The notes under the pieces were generated by a model that did no database searches, was not told the origin of the DNA, and saw only the letters and a list, made by a program, of their open reading frames with translations. Shown here in pieces: positions 1 to 8,979 of a stretch of DNA of 64,000 bases. Within the stretch, counting starts at the first letter, position 1, and each line of letters begins with the position of its first letter. The position numbers were made by a program, and so were the translations under genes. The DNA is from an uncultured Paraprevotella sp. (GTDB taxonomy: Bacteria; Bacteroidota; Bacteroidia; Bacteroidales; Bacteroidaceae), in NCBI GenBank assembly GCA_900546665.1, contig URDY01000008.1:62001-126000 (forward strand), read 5' to 3'.

Positions 1-1
1 A

Positions 2-529
2 GCACACGGCAAATCCGGACATGCTGCCCGCAATGAAGGAGAGAATGCCATATACAAGGCATTAGACGACATTAAGTGGTTTCGCCAGTTTCATTTTGAC
101 AAAGAATCTCCTCTGTTGGGTCCTGTAAAAATGAGCGTAACAATCATACAAGCCGGAACGCAACATAATGTCATCCCCGACCAATGTAAATTTACCGTTG
201 ATGTACGTAGCAACGAGTTCTATTCCAATGAGGAAATCTTTAAAATCATCTGTAATCATATTCAAGGAGAGGCTCAAGCAAGATCTTTCCGTCTGAACTC
301 ATCCCATATCACAGAAGACCATCCTTTAGTCAAAAGAGCAATAGAATTGGGACGGATTCCTTTCGGTTCACCTACACTTTCTGATCAGGCCTTAATGAAA
401 TTCCCTTCTCTGAAAATGGGTCCGGGCCAGTCTTCACGCTCACACACAGCTAATGAATACATAGAACTAAACGAAATAAAAGAGGCCATCACACTATATT
501 ATAACATATTGAACGGGCTCGTATTATAA
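2..529 (+). CDS. M20 family metallo-hydrolase, C-terminal part (5' end outside window)
   Basis: The reading frame is open from the window edge and ends at a TAA at 527-529, so only about 175 C-terminal residues are present. It begins with AHGKSGHA, typical of the start of the dimerisation (lid) domain of M20 peptidases such as acetylornithine or succinyl-diaminopimelate deacylases. The later stretch MGPGQSSRSHTANEYI is the usual C-terminal catalytic-domain signature, with a histidine that contacts the metal centre. The N-terminal metal-binding half lies outside the window, so the substrate cannot be decided. In Bacteroidales this subfamily is often assigned to arginine biosynthesis; that is inference here. 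A strong terminator follows directly. Confidence 0.85.
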   Translation, partial: AHGKSGHAARNEGENAIYKALDDIKWFRQFHFDKESPLLGPVKMSVTIIQAGTQHNVIPDQCKFTVDVRSNEFYSNEEIFKIICNHIQGEAQARSFRLNSSHITEDHPLVKRAIELGRIPFGSPTLSDQALMKFPSLKMGPGQSSRSHTANEYIELNEIKEAITLYYNILNGLVL

Positions 530-536
530 ACAATCA

Positions 537-582
537 GCCTCCGATTCCAGACCATACATGGAATCGGAGGCCTTGTTTTTTT
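537..582 (+). terminator. Intrinsic terminator of the M20 hydrolase gene
   Basis: A perfect 13-base stem (537-549 with 559-571) with a 9-base loop is followed by a T-rich run at 573-582. It lies 8 bases after the stop codon and separates this gene from the convergent minus-strand gene ending at 616. Confidence 0.85.
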
Positions 583-615
583 ATCTTATCAAAAAGCGGA
601 TAACAGGAATCAGTT

Positions 616-1932
616 TTATCTCCCGATCCACACTTCAGGATTCAGCTTTGTCTTTTCTTTACGTAACTGGAAATGTAAAACACTATTGCCCGAACCATCC
701 TGCTCAACAGTTCCAAGTATATCTCTAGCCTTTACTTTTTGACCACGTGATACAATCACTGACGAAAGATTACAATAAACTGATATATAGCTACCATGAC
801 GTACCAATACATTTTTGGTAGCACCAAACTGGAATATGGCTGTCACTTCACCGTCAAAAATACTACGTGCGCGTGCACCTGCCTGACCAATATAATTAGT
901 TCCTTTGTTGTCTAACATGACCCCTCTTAATCCCGGCACATTATATGTACCGAAACGGCTCCCCAACATATAACGCCCTGTTATAGGAACAGGCAGACGT
1001 CCCTTGTTTTTCTCAAAGGAACCATTCAGGACACGCTCTTCTGAAGATATCCAGTTCTTTTCAGCTGCAGGTTTTTTATTTGTTTTCTGCTCATGTCTGG
1101 AATCTGGACGAGACTTGTTCTTTGATTTTGCGGCTGCTTCTTTTCTGGCTTTTTCTTCTCTACGCCTCCGTTCTTCTTCCGCCCTCTTTCTGGCCTGCTC
1201 CACCTCCCATGCTATCATCTGATCTATCTTTCTGTCCAATTCAGTCAATTGCCTTTTTTGGGCTTCGACATCTTTAAGCAAAGCTTTTTGACGCTGTTTG
1301 AGACCAGCCACATTACGTTTCTCAGCTTCCTTTTGTTCCACCAAAAGAGCTTTCTGAGCCTCACATTCTGCCATCAGCTTTCCTTTTTCATTTTTTGTTT
1401 TCAGCAACTCATTTTTTTCTGCCAGCAATTTATTCTGCTTTTCAATGATCTGTTCGGCCAATCTTCTTTCATAACGGGCATACTCACGAGCATAACGAGA
1501 ACGTCTGTACATCTTAGTTACAGATGTTGCAGACAAAACAAATAAAAGCGGACTATGAACCGTTTTACTAACCCTGGCATAACGAAGAGCACGGACATAA
1601 GCTGCCTTCTGTCGTTCCAAATCCTTGGCAGTACTTTCTATAACCTGCTGCTGCCTTGCTATCAGACTATCCATTCCCTTAATCTGATAAAGCATGTCAT
1701 CAATATAACGTTGTCTGTTTTCTACCTGATTCGACAACATTTCGATATCCCGTAACTTTTGATTCACATTCTGTCTGTTATCACGTAATTCATTCTGTTT
1801 CCGTGACAAACCTTTCTGAATCTCTTTCTTCTGATTCTGCAAACGTTTAATCTTGGAACTAGTCTGCCCCCATACGGGCATACCACACAAAGAGAAAAAC
1901 AGAATTAGCGAACAAAACGGAAATAATTTCAT
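616..1932 (-). CDS. EnvC-like murein hydrolase activator (coiled coil plus degenerate LytM/M23 domain)
   Basis: A 438-residue exported protein. An N-terminal signal peptide (about residues 1-22) is followed by long Lys/Glu/Gln-rich coiled coil up to about residue 290, then a LytM (peptidase M23) domain in the last 125 residues. The zinc-binding pattern of active M23 enzymes is broken: the first HxxxD is replaced by GVMLD, and the C-terminal HxH reads HFQ. This is the state known for EnvC and NlpD, which activate amidases instead of cutting peptidoglycan. I infer the same role at the division septum. It is the last gene of the dut, TPR, DUF4292 run; its ATG overlaps the DUF4292 stop by 4 bases, indicating translational coupling. 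Confidence 0.88.
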   Translation of the reverse strand: MKLFPFCSLILFFSLCGMPVWGQTSSKIKRLQNQKKEIQKGLSRKQNELRDNRQNVNQKLRDIEMLSNQVENRQRYIDDMLYQIKGMDSLIARQQQVIESTAKDLERQKAAYVRALRYARVSKTVHSPLLFVLSATSVTKMYRRSRYAREYARYERRLAEQIIEKQNKLLAEKNELLKTKNEKGKLMAECEAQKALLVEQKEAEKRNVAGLKQRQKALLKDVEAQKRQLTELDRKIDQMIAWEVEQARKRAEEERRRREEKARKEAAAKSKNKSRPDSRHEQKTNKKPAAEKNWISSEERVLNGSFEKNKGRLPVPITGRYMLGSRFGTYNVPGLRGVMLDNKGTNYIGQAGARARSIFDGEVTAIFQFGATKNVLVRHGSYISVYCNLSSVIVSRGQKVKARDILGTVEQDGSGNSVLHFQLRKEKTKLNPEVWIGR

Positions 1933-2762
1933 TTCAACAACATATTTAATATAGCCTGAACATCTACTTTTTTATATTTGCTTCCCGGCTCGTCATACAA
2001 TTTAATTTCTTTTGCATTGGCCTTCATATTAGTCAATGTAAAGGATGCAGTATAATTTTTCTGGCCGCTGACAACGCTTAACTTCATTCTGTCAGGGAAA
2101 GACTTTTGATCTATATTGGAAAAATGCAAATAATCCCAATTCAAAGCCGGTAGATTTGGTTTTCCTTCTATCTTCAACACCGTTTGACGAATCAAGCCAG
2201 TCATGGCATCCATCAAAAAACGACACTGTAACAAAGCATTGTTTTCTGAAGTAAGGATCAGGTTATCTTCTGTTGAAACCATTTTAAAATCATGATTACT
2301 CCATTGTCCGGATTTTCCCGGAACAAACAAATCATTCCAGAACAAAGCCTGAAACGTATAAAAATCAATACCTGCCTGTCTCATGTAAGGAACTTCGTTA
2401 TAATCAATCATCACATACTGACGTCCCATACGATCTATCATCAACAGGTGATCAGGTGTCATTTCAATCCGTCCCACTTCCATTAATCCGAGTGCAACCA
2501 AAGAAAACTGAATAACTTCATCCCTTTTCAGATTACAAGTTCCTCCCACAGAAAGAGATTTACCGTCTCCCGTTAACTGTAGATTAAGCTTAGCTGTCAA
2601 GCTGCCTGATTTAAAGGTTCCGGCAGACATTTTATCTACCCATTCAGAAGAAGTATCCGTCTGTTGCTCCGTGGTAGTCTTGGTTGAACGACATCCCGAT
2701 ACAAAGAATGCAGAAACCAAAACCAAACCTATGATCCATTTTCCCATTTTAAGATTTATCAT
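1929..2762 (-). CDS. DUF4292 lipoprotein
   Basis: A 277-residue predicted lipoprotein. The N terminus has a hydrophobic stretch ending in VSGC, a lipobox with Cys at about residue 24, followed by a Ser/Thr-rich linker. The rest matches DUF4292, a Bacteroidetes family thought to have a LolA/LolB-like fold: an N-terminal GTFKSGSLTAKLNL segment, then alternating strands. A later Met (MGKWII, residue 6) is an equally good start. It overlaps both neighbours by 4 bases, so it is translated from the same message as the TPR lipoprotein and the EnvC-like factor. A role in outer-membrane or lipoprotein handling is inference. Confidence 0.85.
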   Translation of the reverse strand: MINLKMGKWIIGLVLVSAFFVSGCRSTKTTTEQQTDTSSEWVDKMSAGTFKSGSLTAKLNLQLTGDGKSLSVGGTCNLKRDEVIQFSLVALGLMEVGRIEMTPDHLLMIDRMGRQYVMIDYNEVPYMRQAGIDFYTFQALFWNDLFVPGKSGQWSNHDFKMVSTEDNLILTSENNALLQCRFLMDAMTGLIRQTVLKIEGKPNLPALNWDYLHFSNIDQKSFPDRMKLSVVSGQKNYTASFTLTNMKANAKEIKLYDEPGSKYKKVDVQAILNMLLK

Positions 2763-4507
2763 TCCGCTATATATTTCTTTTGCTGAATTTTTTTCTTTAA
2801 GACTTTTGTCACATCACCACCCTTTTTCTGAGCCATTTCCCAATATTTCATGGCTTGATCCGTATCACCACATTTATAATAGATATCTCCTGCATGCTCA
2901 AGAACACCGGCTGAAACTTCTGCATCATTCATCACATTATCTCCCTGCACTACCTTATCAATATAAACCTTGGCTTCTGTATATCGTGCTTTCATGAAAA
3001 GAATCCAGGCATAAGTATCAAGATAAGTTTTATTAGAAGGTTCTGCCTTAATGGTTTTATAACTCATTTCTTCAGCCTTATCAAGATCCTTATTGTCCAA
3101 TGACAAATAATAGGCATAATTGTTCAAGCAACCGATATTATCCGATTTATAAGTCAAACTGGAGTCATAAGCAGCATAAGCCAGTTCCTTCTCTCCCTCT
3201 TTATACCACAAGTCTCCTAAAATAGAGTACAAATCTGAAGCCATCGAAAGGTCTGAATTCTCGTTGATCTGTCCCACACCTTTCTTAAAGGCCTCCAATG
3301 CCTCTTCATTCTGATCCAACTGATAATATGACAATCCCAAATAAAAATAGAACGGCAACTGGTCCGGATAATGTTCCAATCCATTCCGACACACTTCCGC
3401 CACTTTCTTATAATCCTGACGAATAAGTGCATAACGCATCACTTCCAATAAAGCAGCCTGATTGTCAGGCTCTATGGCCAGGATCTGCTCCATCACTCCG
3501 GCTATGCGGGATTCATCCATCTTCTTTAATTGCATATACGAAGCATACAATGCCAGCATATCTACATTTTCATCCGTATTTTTCAATACCCGTTCAAAAA
3601 TACCCAATACCTCAGAACTGTCAGCCTTGGCATTTTCTTTTTCTACAACCAAATTACGCATCAACAGCACTTTTAATCTGTTTTCAATCCGGTTTCCATA
3701 CAACAAAGTATCAAGTAATGCCGTATAGGCAGAATCCTGCCCTGTTTGTTTATAATAATCCAGCATGGACAATTGTAAAGGCTGGTTATCCGGTTCCTGA
3801 TCTGCCACCTCCTTATAAATGGCATAAGCCTTTTCGGGTTTTTGAACCAGCAGATACTGATCACCTATCAATACCTTATAAGACAAGTCATTTGGATTCT
3901 CCGCTGCCAGGGTATCCAATTCCGCAAACGCACGCTCCTCTTCATTCAGTTCGCGATACAGCTTGAATTTCTCCATACTGATAGAAGCGCTACGTCCTTC
4001 AATTCTTTCAATTCGATTCAGTACATCTATGGCTTTACGATAATCGCTCCGGTCCATATATAATGAAACCAGCTGAGTCAATGCATCTATACGTGCCGGA
4101 TTACATCTGACAATATCTTCTACAACAGGAATAGCCTTGTCAAAATTGCGAATCTTCAGATAATATGAAGCCAAAGATTCTTTGTAATAAATATTATCAG
4201 GTTCAAGAACGACCGCTCTATTCAAGTATTTTTCTCCCTGTTCATCCTCTCTTAAGGCCAAATGATAAAGTCCTAATTGATATAAGGCTTCACTGGCATC
4301 TGGATTAATCGACAAACAATGCTTAAATAACTCAAAAGCCTCATCATGCTTGGAAGCAAGCTCTTTTTTTACTCCTTCTACAAAATAATAACTGGCTCTT
4401 AACCGAGCATCTTCACTCAATGGTTCCGGTTTCACGCTCTTACAAGAAACAAAGGAACCCAGGATCATTATGCTTAATATTCCAAACAGCAGAATCTTTG
4501 TTTTCAT
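2759..4507 (-). CDS. TPR-repeat lipoprotein
   Basis: A 582-residue protein built almost entirely of tetratricopeptide repeats, with motifs such as ASEALYQLGLYHLALRE and LPFYFYLGLSYYQLDQNEEAL. I place the start at the ATG at 4507, not at the longest frame (4606), because it gives a clean lipoprotein signal (MKTKILLFG...SFVSC, Cys about residue 22) and begins 4 bases after the dut stop; the longer frame would overlap dut. It probably forms a periplasm-facing scaffold on the membrane. Partners are unknown. It sits in an operon with dut, DUF4292 and the EnvC-like activator. Confidence 0.88.
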   Translation of the reverse strand: MKTKILLFGILSIMILGSFVSCKSVKPEPLSEDARLRASYYFVEGVKKELASKHDEAFELFKHCLSINPDASEALYQLGLYHLALREDEQGEKYLNRAVVLEPDNIYYKESLASYYLKIRNFDKAIPVVEDIVRCNPARIDALTQLVSLYMDRSDYRKAIDVLNRIERIEGRSASISMEKFKLYRELNEEERAFAELDTLAAENPNDLSYKVLIGDQYLLVQKPEKAYAIYKEVADQEPDNQPLQLSMLDYYKQTGQDSAYTALLDTLLYGNRIENRLKVLLMRNLVVEKENAKADSSEVLGIFERVLKNTDENVDMLALYASYMQLKKMDESRIAGVMEQILAIEPDNQAALLEVMRYALIRQDYKKVAEVCRNGLEHYPDQLPFYFYLGLSYYQLDQNEEALEAFKKGVGQINENSDLSMASDLYSILGDLWYKEGEKELAYAAYDSSLTYKSDNIGCLNNYAYYLSLDNKDLDKAEEMSYKTIKAEPSNKTYLDTYAWILFMKARYTEAKVYIDKVVQGDNVMNDAEVSAGVLEHAGDIYYKCGDTDQAMKYWEMAQKKGGDVTKVLKKKIQQKKYIAE

Positions 4508-4511
4508 CTTA

Positions 4512-4949
4512 TTATTTTTCACCAGAATGTCCAAAACCACCTTCTCCACGTTCTGTTTCATCCAGACTTTCGACCTGTTCCCACTGAGCCTGTTCACAAC
4601 GCGCAATCACGAGTTGAGCAATACGCTCTCCATCACAGATTTCAAACGGTTCAGAAGAAAAATTGACTAATATCACACATAATTCCCCTCTATAATCTGC
4701 ATCTATGGTTCCGGGAGCATTCAATACAGTTATACCTTTTTTCAATGCAAGGCCACTACGTGGTCTTACCTGCGCCTCTGTACCCTGAGGTAAAGCCAAA
4801 TACAATCCTGTGGGAACCAGACAGCGTTCCATGGGTTTCAACAAAATAGGTGTATCCAGGTTTGCCCTAAGATCCATGCCTGCTGATCCTGGCGTGGCAT
4901 ACTGCGGTAACGGATGATGGGATTTATTAATAATCTGCACTTTCAACAT
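4512..4949 (-). CDS. dut: dUTP diphosphatase
   Basis: A 145-residue trimeric-type dUTPase that hydrolyses dUTP to dUMP and pyrophosphate, lowering uracil in DNA and feeding thymidylate synthesis. All five motifs are visible: PGSAGMD (20-26), RSGLA (64-68), [12 protein letters not shown] (77-88, with the catalytic Asp and stacking Tyr), GERIAQ (107-112), and the flexible GEGGFGHSG tail (135-143). Start chosen at MLKVQI (4949), which matches the family length; the frame extends 13 codons further upstream but adds no conserved sequence. It heads the minus-strand operon and is divergent from dgt, so two dNTP hydrolases share one intergenic region. Confidence 0.96.
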   Translation of the reverse strand: MLKVQIINKSHHPLPQYATPGSAGMDLRANLDTPILLKPMERCLVPTGLYLALPQGTEAQVRPRSGLALKKGITVLNAPGTIDADYRGELCVILVNFSSEPFEICDGERIAQLVIARCEQAQWEQVESLDETERGEGGFGHSGEK

Positions 4950-5046
4950 ATCTGACCAAATTATAAATTTAACTACAAAAATAACCATTTCCAGTCAGAT
5001 TTCCATTGAATTTCAAATAAAAAGCTGGATTATCAGGGTTTTTAAT

Positions 5047-5054
5047 TACTTTTG
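5047..5054 (+). promoter_or_regulatory. -7 promoter box of dgt
   Basis: TACTTTTG fits the Bacteroides -7 consensus TAnnTTTG exactly and lies 22 bases before the dgt ATG. No clear -33 TTTG was found. Confidence 0.5.
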
Positions 5055-5076
5055 TGAAAAAACAACAGCTTATAAT

Positions 5077-6432
5077 ATGAACTGGGAACAATTAATTTCT
5101 AACAAACGGTTCGGACTGGAAGAATACCATCAGAAACGCAAAGACGACCGTACTGAATTCCAACGGGATTATGACCGGCTTATTTTTTCCGCTCCTTTCA
5201 GAAGGCTTCAGAACAAGACACAAGTATTCCCTCTCCCTGGCAGTATTTTTGTTCACAATCGTCTGACCCACAGCCTTGAGGTATCAAGTGTAGGCCGTTC
5301 TTTAGGCAATGATGTATCCAGAATACTGATATCCAGACATCCACAACTGTCCAATACCCATCTGACAGAAATCGGTTCTATTGTCTCTGCTGCCTGCCTG
5401 GCACATGATTTGGGCAATCCACCTTTCGGACACTCCGGAGAACAGGCCATAGGTACATTCTTCAGCGAAGGAAAAGGATTATGGTTAAAGGATCATATTG
5501 AGCCTGAAAATAAAGACAGGCTAACGACTGACGAATGGAATGACCTGACACATTTTGAAGGAAACGCCAATGCCTTCCGTCTTCTCACCCATCATTTTAA
5601 AGGACGTCGAGAAGGTGGATTTGTCATGACCTATTCCACGCTGGCATCTATCGTAAAATACCCTTTCTCATCCAATCTGGCCGGAAGTCATTCAAAATTC
5701 GGATTCTTCCAAAGTGAAATAGAGTTCTATCAACGCATTGCAACCGAACTTGGTATTCCACGATACGAAACAGCAGAAGGTTCTTACCAATATGCCCGTT
5801 ATCCACTCGTCTATCTTGTAGAAGCGGCAGATGACATCTGCTACGAAATAATGGACATAGAAGATGCCCACAAGCTAAAGATTCTTAACACTAACGAAAC
5901 AAAGGACTTATTACTTAATTTCTTTGATGAAGACCGAAAGGCTCATATCCAAAAAACCCTTCAATTGGTCACAGACGTCAACGAACAGATCGTATATCTG
6001 CGATCCTGCGTTATTGGCTGCCTGGAAAGCGAATGTGTACGGGTCTTTGTGGAAAATGAAGAAGATATTCTGAAGGGGCGGTTTAAGGGGTCACTCATCA
6101 ACCATATCAGTGAGATACCAAGAAAAGCATACAAAGCGTGCGAAAAGAAAGCTTATGACTGCATTTATCGAAGCAAAGATGTTGTAGATATCGAACTCGC
6201 CGGTTTTCAAGTTATCACGACTCTCCTTGAAGTAATGATCGAAGCTGTCTGCAACCCTCAGAAAACTTACTCACAATTACTCATCAACAGAGTATCTCCC
6301 CAATATGATATAAGTGCAGAACGACTTTATGACAGACTGATGGCTGTATTGGATTACATATCCGGAATGACGGATGTATATGCCCTCGATCTGTATCGGA
6401 AAATAAAGGGAATCAGTATACCAAACGTATAA
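5077..6432 (+). CDS. dgt: Deoxyguanosine triphosphate triphosphohydrolase (dNTPase)
   Basis: A 451-residue HD-domain dNTP triphosphohydrolase, releasing deoxynucleoside and triphosphate. The HD metal site is visible as NRLTHSLEVSSVGRSLG (His65) and AACLAHDLGNPPFGHSGE (His110-Asp111, then His118); the early RRLQNKTQVFPL stretch is typical of dGTPases. The long C-terminal helical region carries KTYSQLLINRVSP, as in the family. It is single, with its own -7 box, and ends in a two-way terminator shared with the convergent glsB. Together with dut it points to nucleotide-pool control. Confidence 0.93.
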   Translation: MNWEQLISNKRFGLEEYHQKRKDDRTEFQRDYDRLIFSAPFRRLQNKTQVFPLPGSIFVHNRLTHSLEVSSVGRSLGNDVSRILISRHPQLSNTHLTEIGSIVSAACLAHDLGNPPFGHSGEQAIGTFFSEGKGLWLKDHIEPENKDRLTTDEWNDLTHFEGNANAFRLLTHHFKGRREGGFVMTYSTLASIVKYPFSSNLAGSHSKFGFFQSEIEFYQRIATELGIPRYETAEGSYQYARYPLVYLVEAADDICYEIMDIEDAHKLKILNTNETKDLLLNFFDEDRKAHIQKTLQLVTDVNEQIVYLRSCVIGCLESECVRVFVENEEDILKGRFKGSLINHISEIPRKAYKACEKKAYDCIYRSKDVVDIELAGFQVITTLLEVMIEAVCNPQKTYSQLLINRVSPQYDISAERLYDRLMAVLDYISGMTDVYALDLYRKIKGISIPNV

Positions 6433-6457
6433 TGATCTCAAAAACAGATCCAATACA

Positions 6458-6502
6458 AAACAGGAAGAACCGGACTAAAATATATCCGGTTCTTCCTGTT
6501 TT
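6458..6502. terminator. Bidirectional terminator between dgt and glsB
   Basis: A perfect 17-base stem (6458-6474 with 6485-6501) with a 10-base loop sits between two convergent genes. Its A-rich and T-rich stem ends could serve as U tracts in both directions. Confidence 0.8.
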
Positions 6503-6512
6503 GATCAATTCA

Positions 6513-7445
6513 TTATTTTGTCGGATCAAAAGTATCTATATGACGTTTGCGTTTTTCTTCACGTATCTCGTCCACTGCTATCAATATTCCGGTTTCTTCC
6601 ACATCACCGAATTCATAATTGATCGCAGTACCAAACATTTTCATCGTAGGAGACAGTCCCATATAAGCATTTACCAGAGGCGGAATATTATAACCCAGTT
6701 TCCGAACTTCTGTATTCAATATCTTATAATCCTCCTTAAAATCATCTTCTGTAAACAGACGTTCCAGTTCTTCCGTGGGCACTTCCAACTGCAAGGGTTG
6801 CATAGGAACAATCAGTTTTTCCTTATCTTCAAAGTGTTTCTTCAGGAAATAAAGTATCATATCGCGTCCATAACGATTGTATGAAGGATACATCGTCATT
6901 TTACCGAAATAATAACGTACATCGGGCTCCAATACCGTAAGGGCACCTAAACCATCCCATAAGTTATCCAATGTAAACAGTCCCTTTGATCCTGCCCGTG
7001 TACTCTGATACTCCAATGTCACAAACGAACGTCCCAACTCTATCGTATATGGCATATATTCTTTCATGAATTTCTCTGAGAAATGAAACATATGCGAAGT
7101 AGCCAATATCGGCTGACCTTCCTCATTGACTTTCACTTCCCGTCCCAAAAGATAACGATAACCTCCCAAGATCTCTTCTACATCCGGATCCCAAACTATC
7201 AACTGTTTATAGGGATTTTCCATAGTATCAAACTCATCCAGATCCAATGACAGGCCTGTTCCCCCTCCTGAAGCTCTGAAGGCAATTTCACGCAAGCGTC
7301 CGATCTCCCGCACTACATTAGGCGAATCCTGATAGGTCACGACATATATTTCATTATGACTTTTATTGGTACAACGCAATTTTTTATCTGCGGTCAACTC
7401 AGCCTTAAGGAGTTCCTTACTTACCGGAGCTATGATATCTTCCAT
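6513..7445 (-). CDS. glsB: GNAT-type N-acyltransferase, glycine-lipid synthase subunit GlsB (probable)
   Basis: A 310-residue member of the OlsB/hemolysin-like acyltransferase family: an AIRFRA-like region (REIAFRASGGGTGLSLDLDEFD), then VWDPDVEEILGGYR and ELGRSFV, which are hallmark blocks of this GNAT group. In Bacteroides thetaiotaomicron the homologous GlsB transfers a 3-hydroxy fatty acid to glycine, the first step of glycine lipids. The assignment here rests on family plus the PlsC-like neighbour 23 bases upstream in the same direction, which would be GlsA. An ornithine-lipid role cannot be excluded from sequence alone. Confidence 0.78.
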   Translation of the reverse strand: MEDIIAPVSKELLKAELTADKKLRCTNKSHNEIYVVTYQDSPNVVREIGRLREIAFRASGGGTGLSLDLDEFDTMENPYKQLIVWDPDVEEILGGYRYLLGREVKVNEEGQPILATSHMFHFSEKFMKEYMPYTIELGRSFVTLEYQSTRAGSKGLFTLDNLWDGLGALTVLEPDVRYYFGKMTMYPSYNRYGRDMILYFLKKHFEDKEKLIVPMQPLQLEVPTEELERLFTEDDFKEDYKILNTEVRKLGYNIPPLVNAYMGLSPTMKMFGTAINYEFGDVEETGILIAVDEIREEKRKRHIDTFDPTK

Positions 7446-7468
7446 AATATATAATTATTTTTCTGAAT

Positions 7469-8284
7469 CTACAGTTTATAGACCTGCTCTTTCACATACT
7501 GCGCCCATTGCATCGGACTACGTGATTTGTCAAAAACAGTATATGGTATCGGACGGCCTATGATTACTTTATACTTTCCATGCTGACTACGATACATCTC
7601 ATCCGGAAGAAACAGCATGGCCAGATTAAACTTCAAATGAAGTCGTTTGCACCATTCGGCTATCGTATAGAAACGATCCGAGTTCTGCCCGATAAAATGA
7701 ATAGGAACCACTGCACGTTTTGTTTCAATACTTTTGGTAATAAAGGTTTTGTTCCATGGTAAATCCTTTATTTCTCCATTGATCCGCCTAGAACAGATTC
7801 CTGCAGGAAACATGATAATCTGATCATCAGAACGAAATGCCTCATCTATCACTTGAGGCAGATTACGCGCCTGCTTACCCAACTTGTTGATAGGAACACA
7901 TAAAGGTGCCAAACCTTCCAGATTCATCAGCAAATCATTCACCAGATATTTGATCTTTCCATTATAACGTTTTCCCAGAATCATACCTAAAGTCACTCCG
8001 TCTATTGCTCCTAAAGGATGATTAGACACAAAAGTGTAACGTTGGGCATCATCGGATAAAATATCCAATCCTTCCACTTCTACTTCTACATCAAGATATT
8101 GCAGACAGTTCTCACAAAAATCTACTCCCACATAACCGTGTTTCAGATAATTATTGATAAAGTCCTGATGAATAATACGTTTCAGCCAATTCACAAGGAA
8201 AGACGGTATATACTTGGCCCGCTTACCTGCACGCTGACGAACAACCTTATCCAGATCTATCAATGTGACAGTTTTATTTTGCAT
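7469..8284 (-). CDS. glsA: PlsC-type O-acyltransferase, glycine-lipid synthase subunit GlsA (probable)
   Basis: A 271-residue lysophospholipid-acyltransferase-like protein. The acyl-acceptor motif is VSNHPLGAIDG (His89 and Asp95), so the spacing is HX5D instead of the usual HX4D, as in the OlsA/hemolysin-type branch. The second block FPAGICSRR replaces the FPEGTR of classical PlsC. It lies directly upstream of the GNAT gene, the arrangement known for Bacteroides glycine-lipid synthesis, where GlsA adds the second, ester-linked fatty acid. A TATTTTTG box at 8310-8317 (minus) is a likely -7 element for the pair. Confidence 0.78.
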   Translation of the reverse strand: MQNKTVTLIDLDKVVRQRAGKRAKYIPSFLVNWLKRIIHQDFINNYLKHGYVGVDFCENCLQYLDVEVEVEGLDILSDDAQRYTFVSNHPLGAIDGVTLGMILGKRYNGKIKYLVNDLLMNLEGLAPLCVPINKLGKQARNLPQVIDEAFRSDDQIIMFPAGICSRRINGEIKDLPWNKTFITKSIETKRAVVPIHFIGQNSDRFYTIAEWCKRLHLKFNLAMLFLPDEMYRSQHGKYKVIIGRPIPYTVFDKSRSPMQWAQYVKEQVYKL

Positions 8285-8362
8285 GAAATCATTATTGTTA
8301 AGTTAAATGCAAAAATAAGTTATCTTTTTGAATCTTGCTAATGATTCTATAAGAAAATGTAT

Positions 8363-8716
8363 TTAGGATACCGTTATACGGATATTATTAATTATATAAA
8401 TTCCTGAAGGGAGGCCACTTAACCAATTTGTCCCTTTATTGATATGAAAAAGTCCATAAAACACACCACTTTCCTTATAAACAGGCAACATCTGGTCATA
8501 ATCACTCACTACATACAGATTACGTCCTTTTACCTTGATTTCTACCGGGAAAGGCGAAGAAACTCTCTTTGTCCGATAAACCCGTCCATATTCTGTAGAA
8601 GGCACTTTATGACTCAAAGAATCCAACGAACTTTTTTGTCTTACAGTTGCAGTTACTACTGAAGACCCCACAAAAAAACTCATAATTAAACCGATGATCA
8701 GACTTATGCAGTTCAT
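8363..8716 (-). CDS. Small secreted protein, unknown function
   Basis: A 117-residue protein with an N-terminal signal peptide (MNCISLIIGLIMSFFVG, cleavage probably near residue 22-24). The mature part is short, beta-rich and Tyr/Gly-rich and ends in WLSGLPSGIYIINNIRITVS, resembling the C-terminal beta-strand tails (GIYIVNG type) of many Bacteroidetes secreted proteins. No domain was recognised. It has its own good promoter and no partner gene, so it looks monocistronic. The tail resemblance is seen by eye only. Confidence 0.7.
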   Translation of the reverse strand: MNCISLIIGLIMSFFVGSSVVTATVRQKSSLDSLSHKVPSTEYGRVYRTKRVSSPFPVEIKVKGRNLYVVSDYDQMLPVYKESGVFYGLFHINKGTNWLSGLPSGIYIINNIRITVS

Positions 8717-8748
8717 TCTTTTATTTCTCCGCTGATTTTATTTTTTTG

Positions 8749-8779
8749 CAAAAATAAAGTAAAATCAACTAAAAACAAG
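8749..8779 (-). promoter_or_regulatory. Promoter of the small secreted protein gene
   Basis: On the minus strand, TTG (8778-8776) is followed after 19 bases by TATTTTTG (8756-8749), matching the Bacteroides -33/-7 pattern; the ATG is 32 bases downstream. Confidence 0.65.
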
Positions 8780-8914
8780 ATGTAAACGCTCTATTTTAAT
8801 ATTTTTTATATTGTTTCTGACACATTTTTTATGTATTCGCTAAAATTATGACACATCGTCAAAATATTGTTTGCTCCAATTACAGCTCTATTACAAAAAC
8901 CTTGGCTTATTATC

Positions 8915-8965
8915 ACAAAAAAGGGAGAAACAGCCACATCAGGCTGATCTCCCTTTTTCTATTTT
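8915..8965 (-). terminator. Terminator after yqeY
   Basis: Stem AAAGGGAGA/TCTCCCTTT with a second inner stem CAGCC/GGCTG, followed on the minus strand by a T run (8920-8915 region). It lies just past the yqeY stop and closes the dcw transcription unit. Confidence 0.75.
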
Positions 8966-8979
8966 TCAACTCTTACTAA

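Noticed and set aside
3427..3966. 179-residue frame opposite the TPR gene
   Set aside because: Pro/His/Tyr-rich shadow of the TPR repeats on the other strand.
6432..6884. 150-residue frame opposite glsB
   Set aside because: Shadow of the GNAT gene, rich in Phe/Ile/His as expected from antisense of AT-rich coding sequence.
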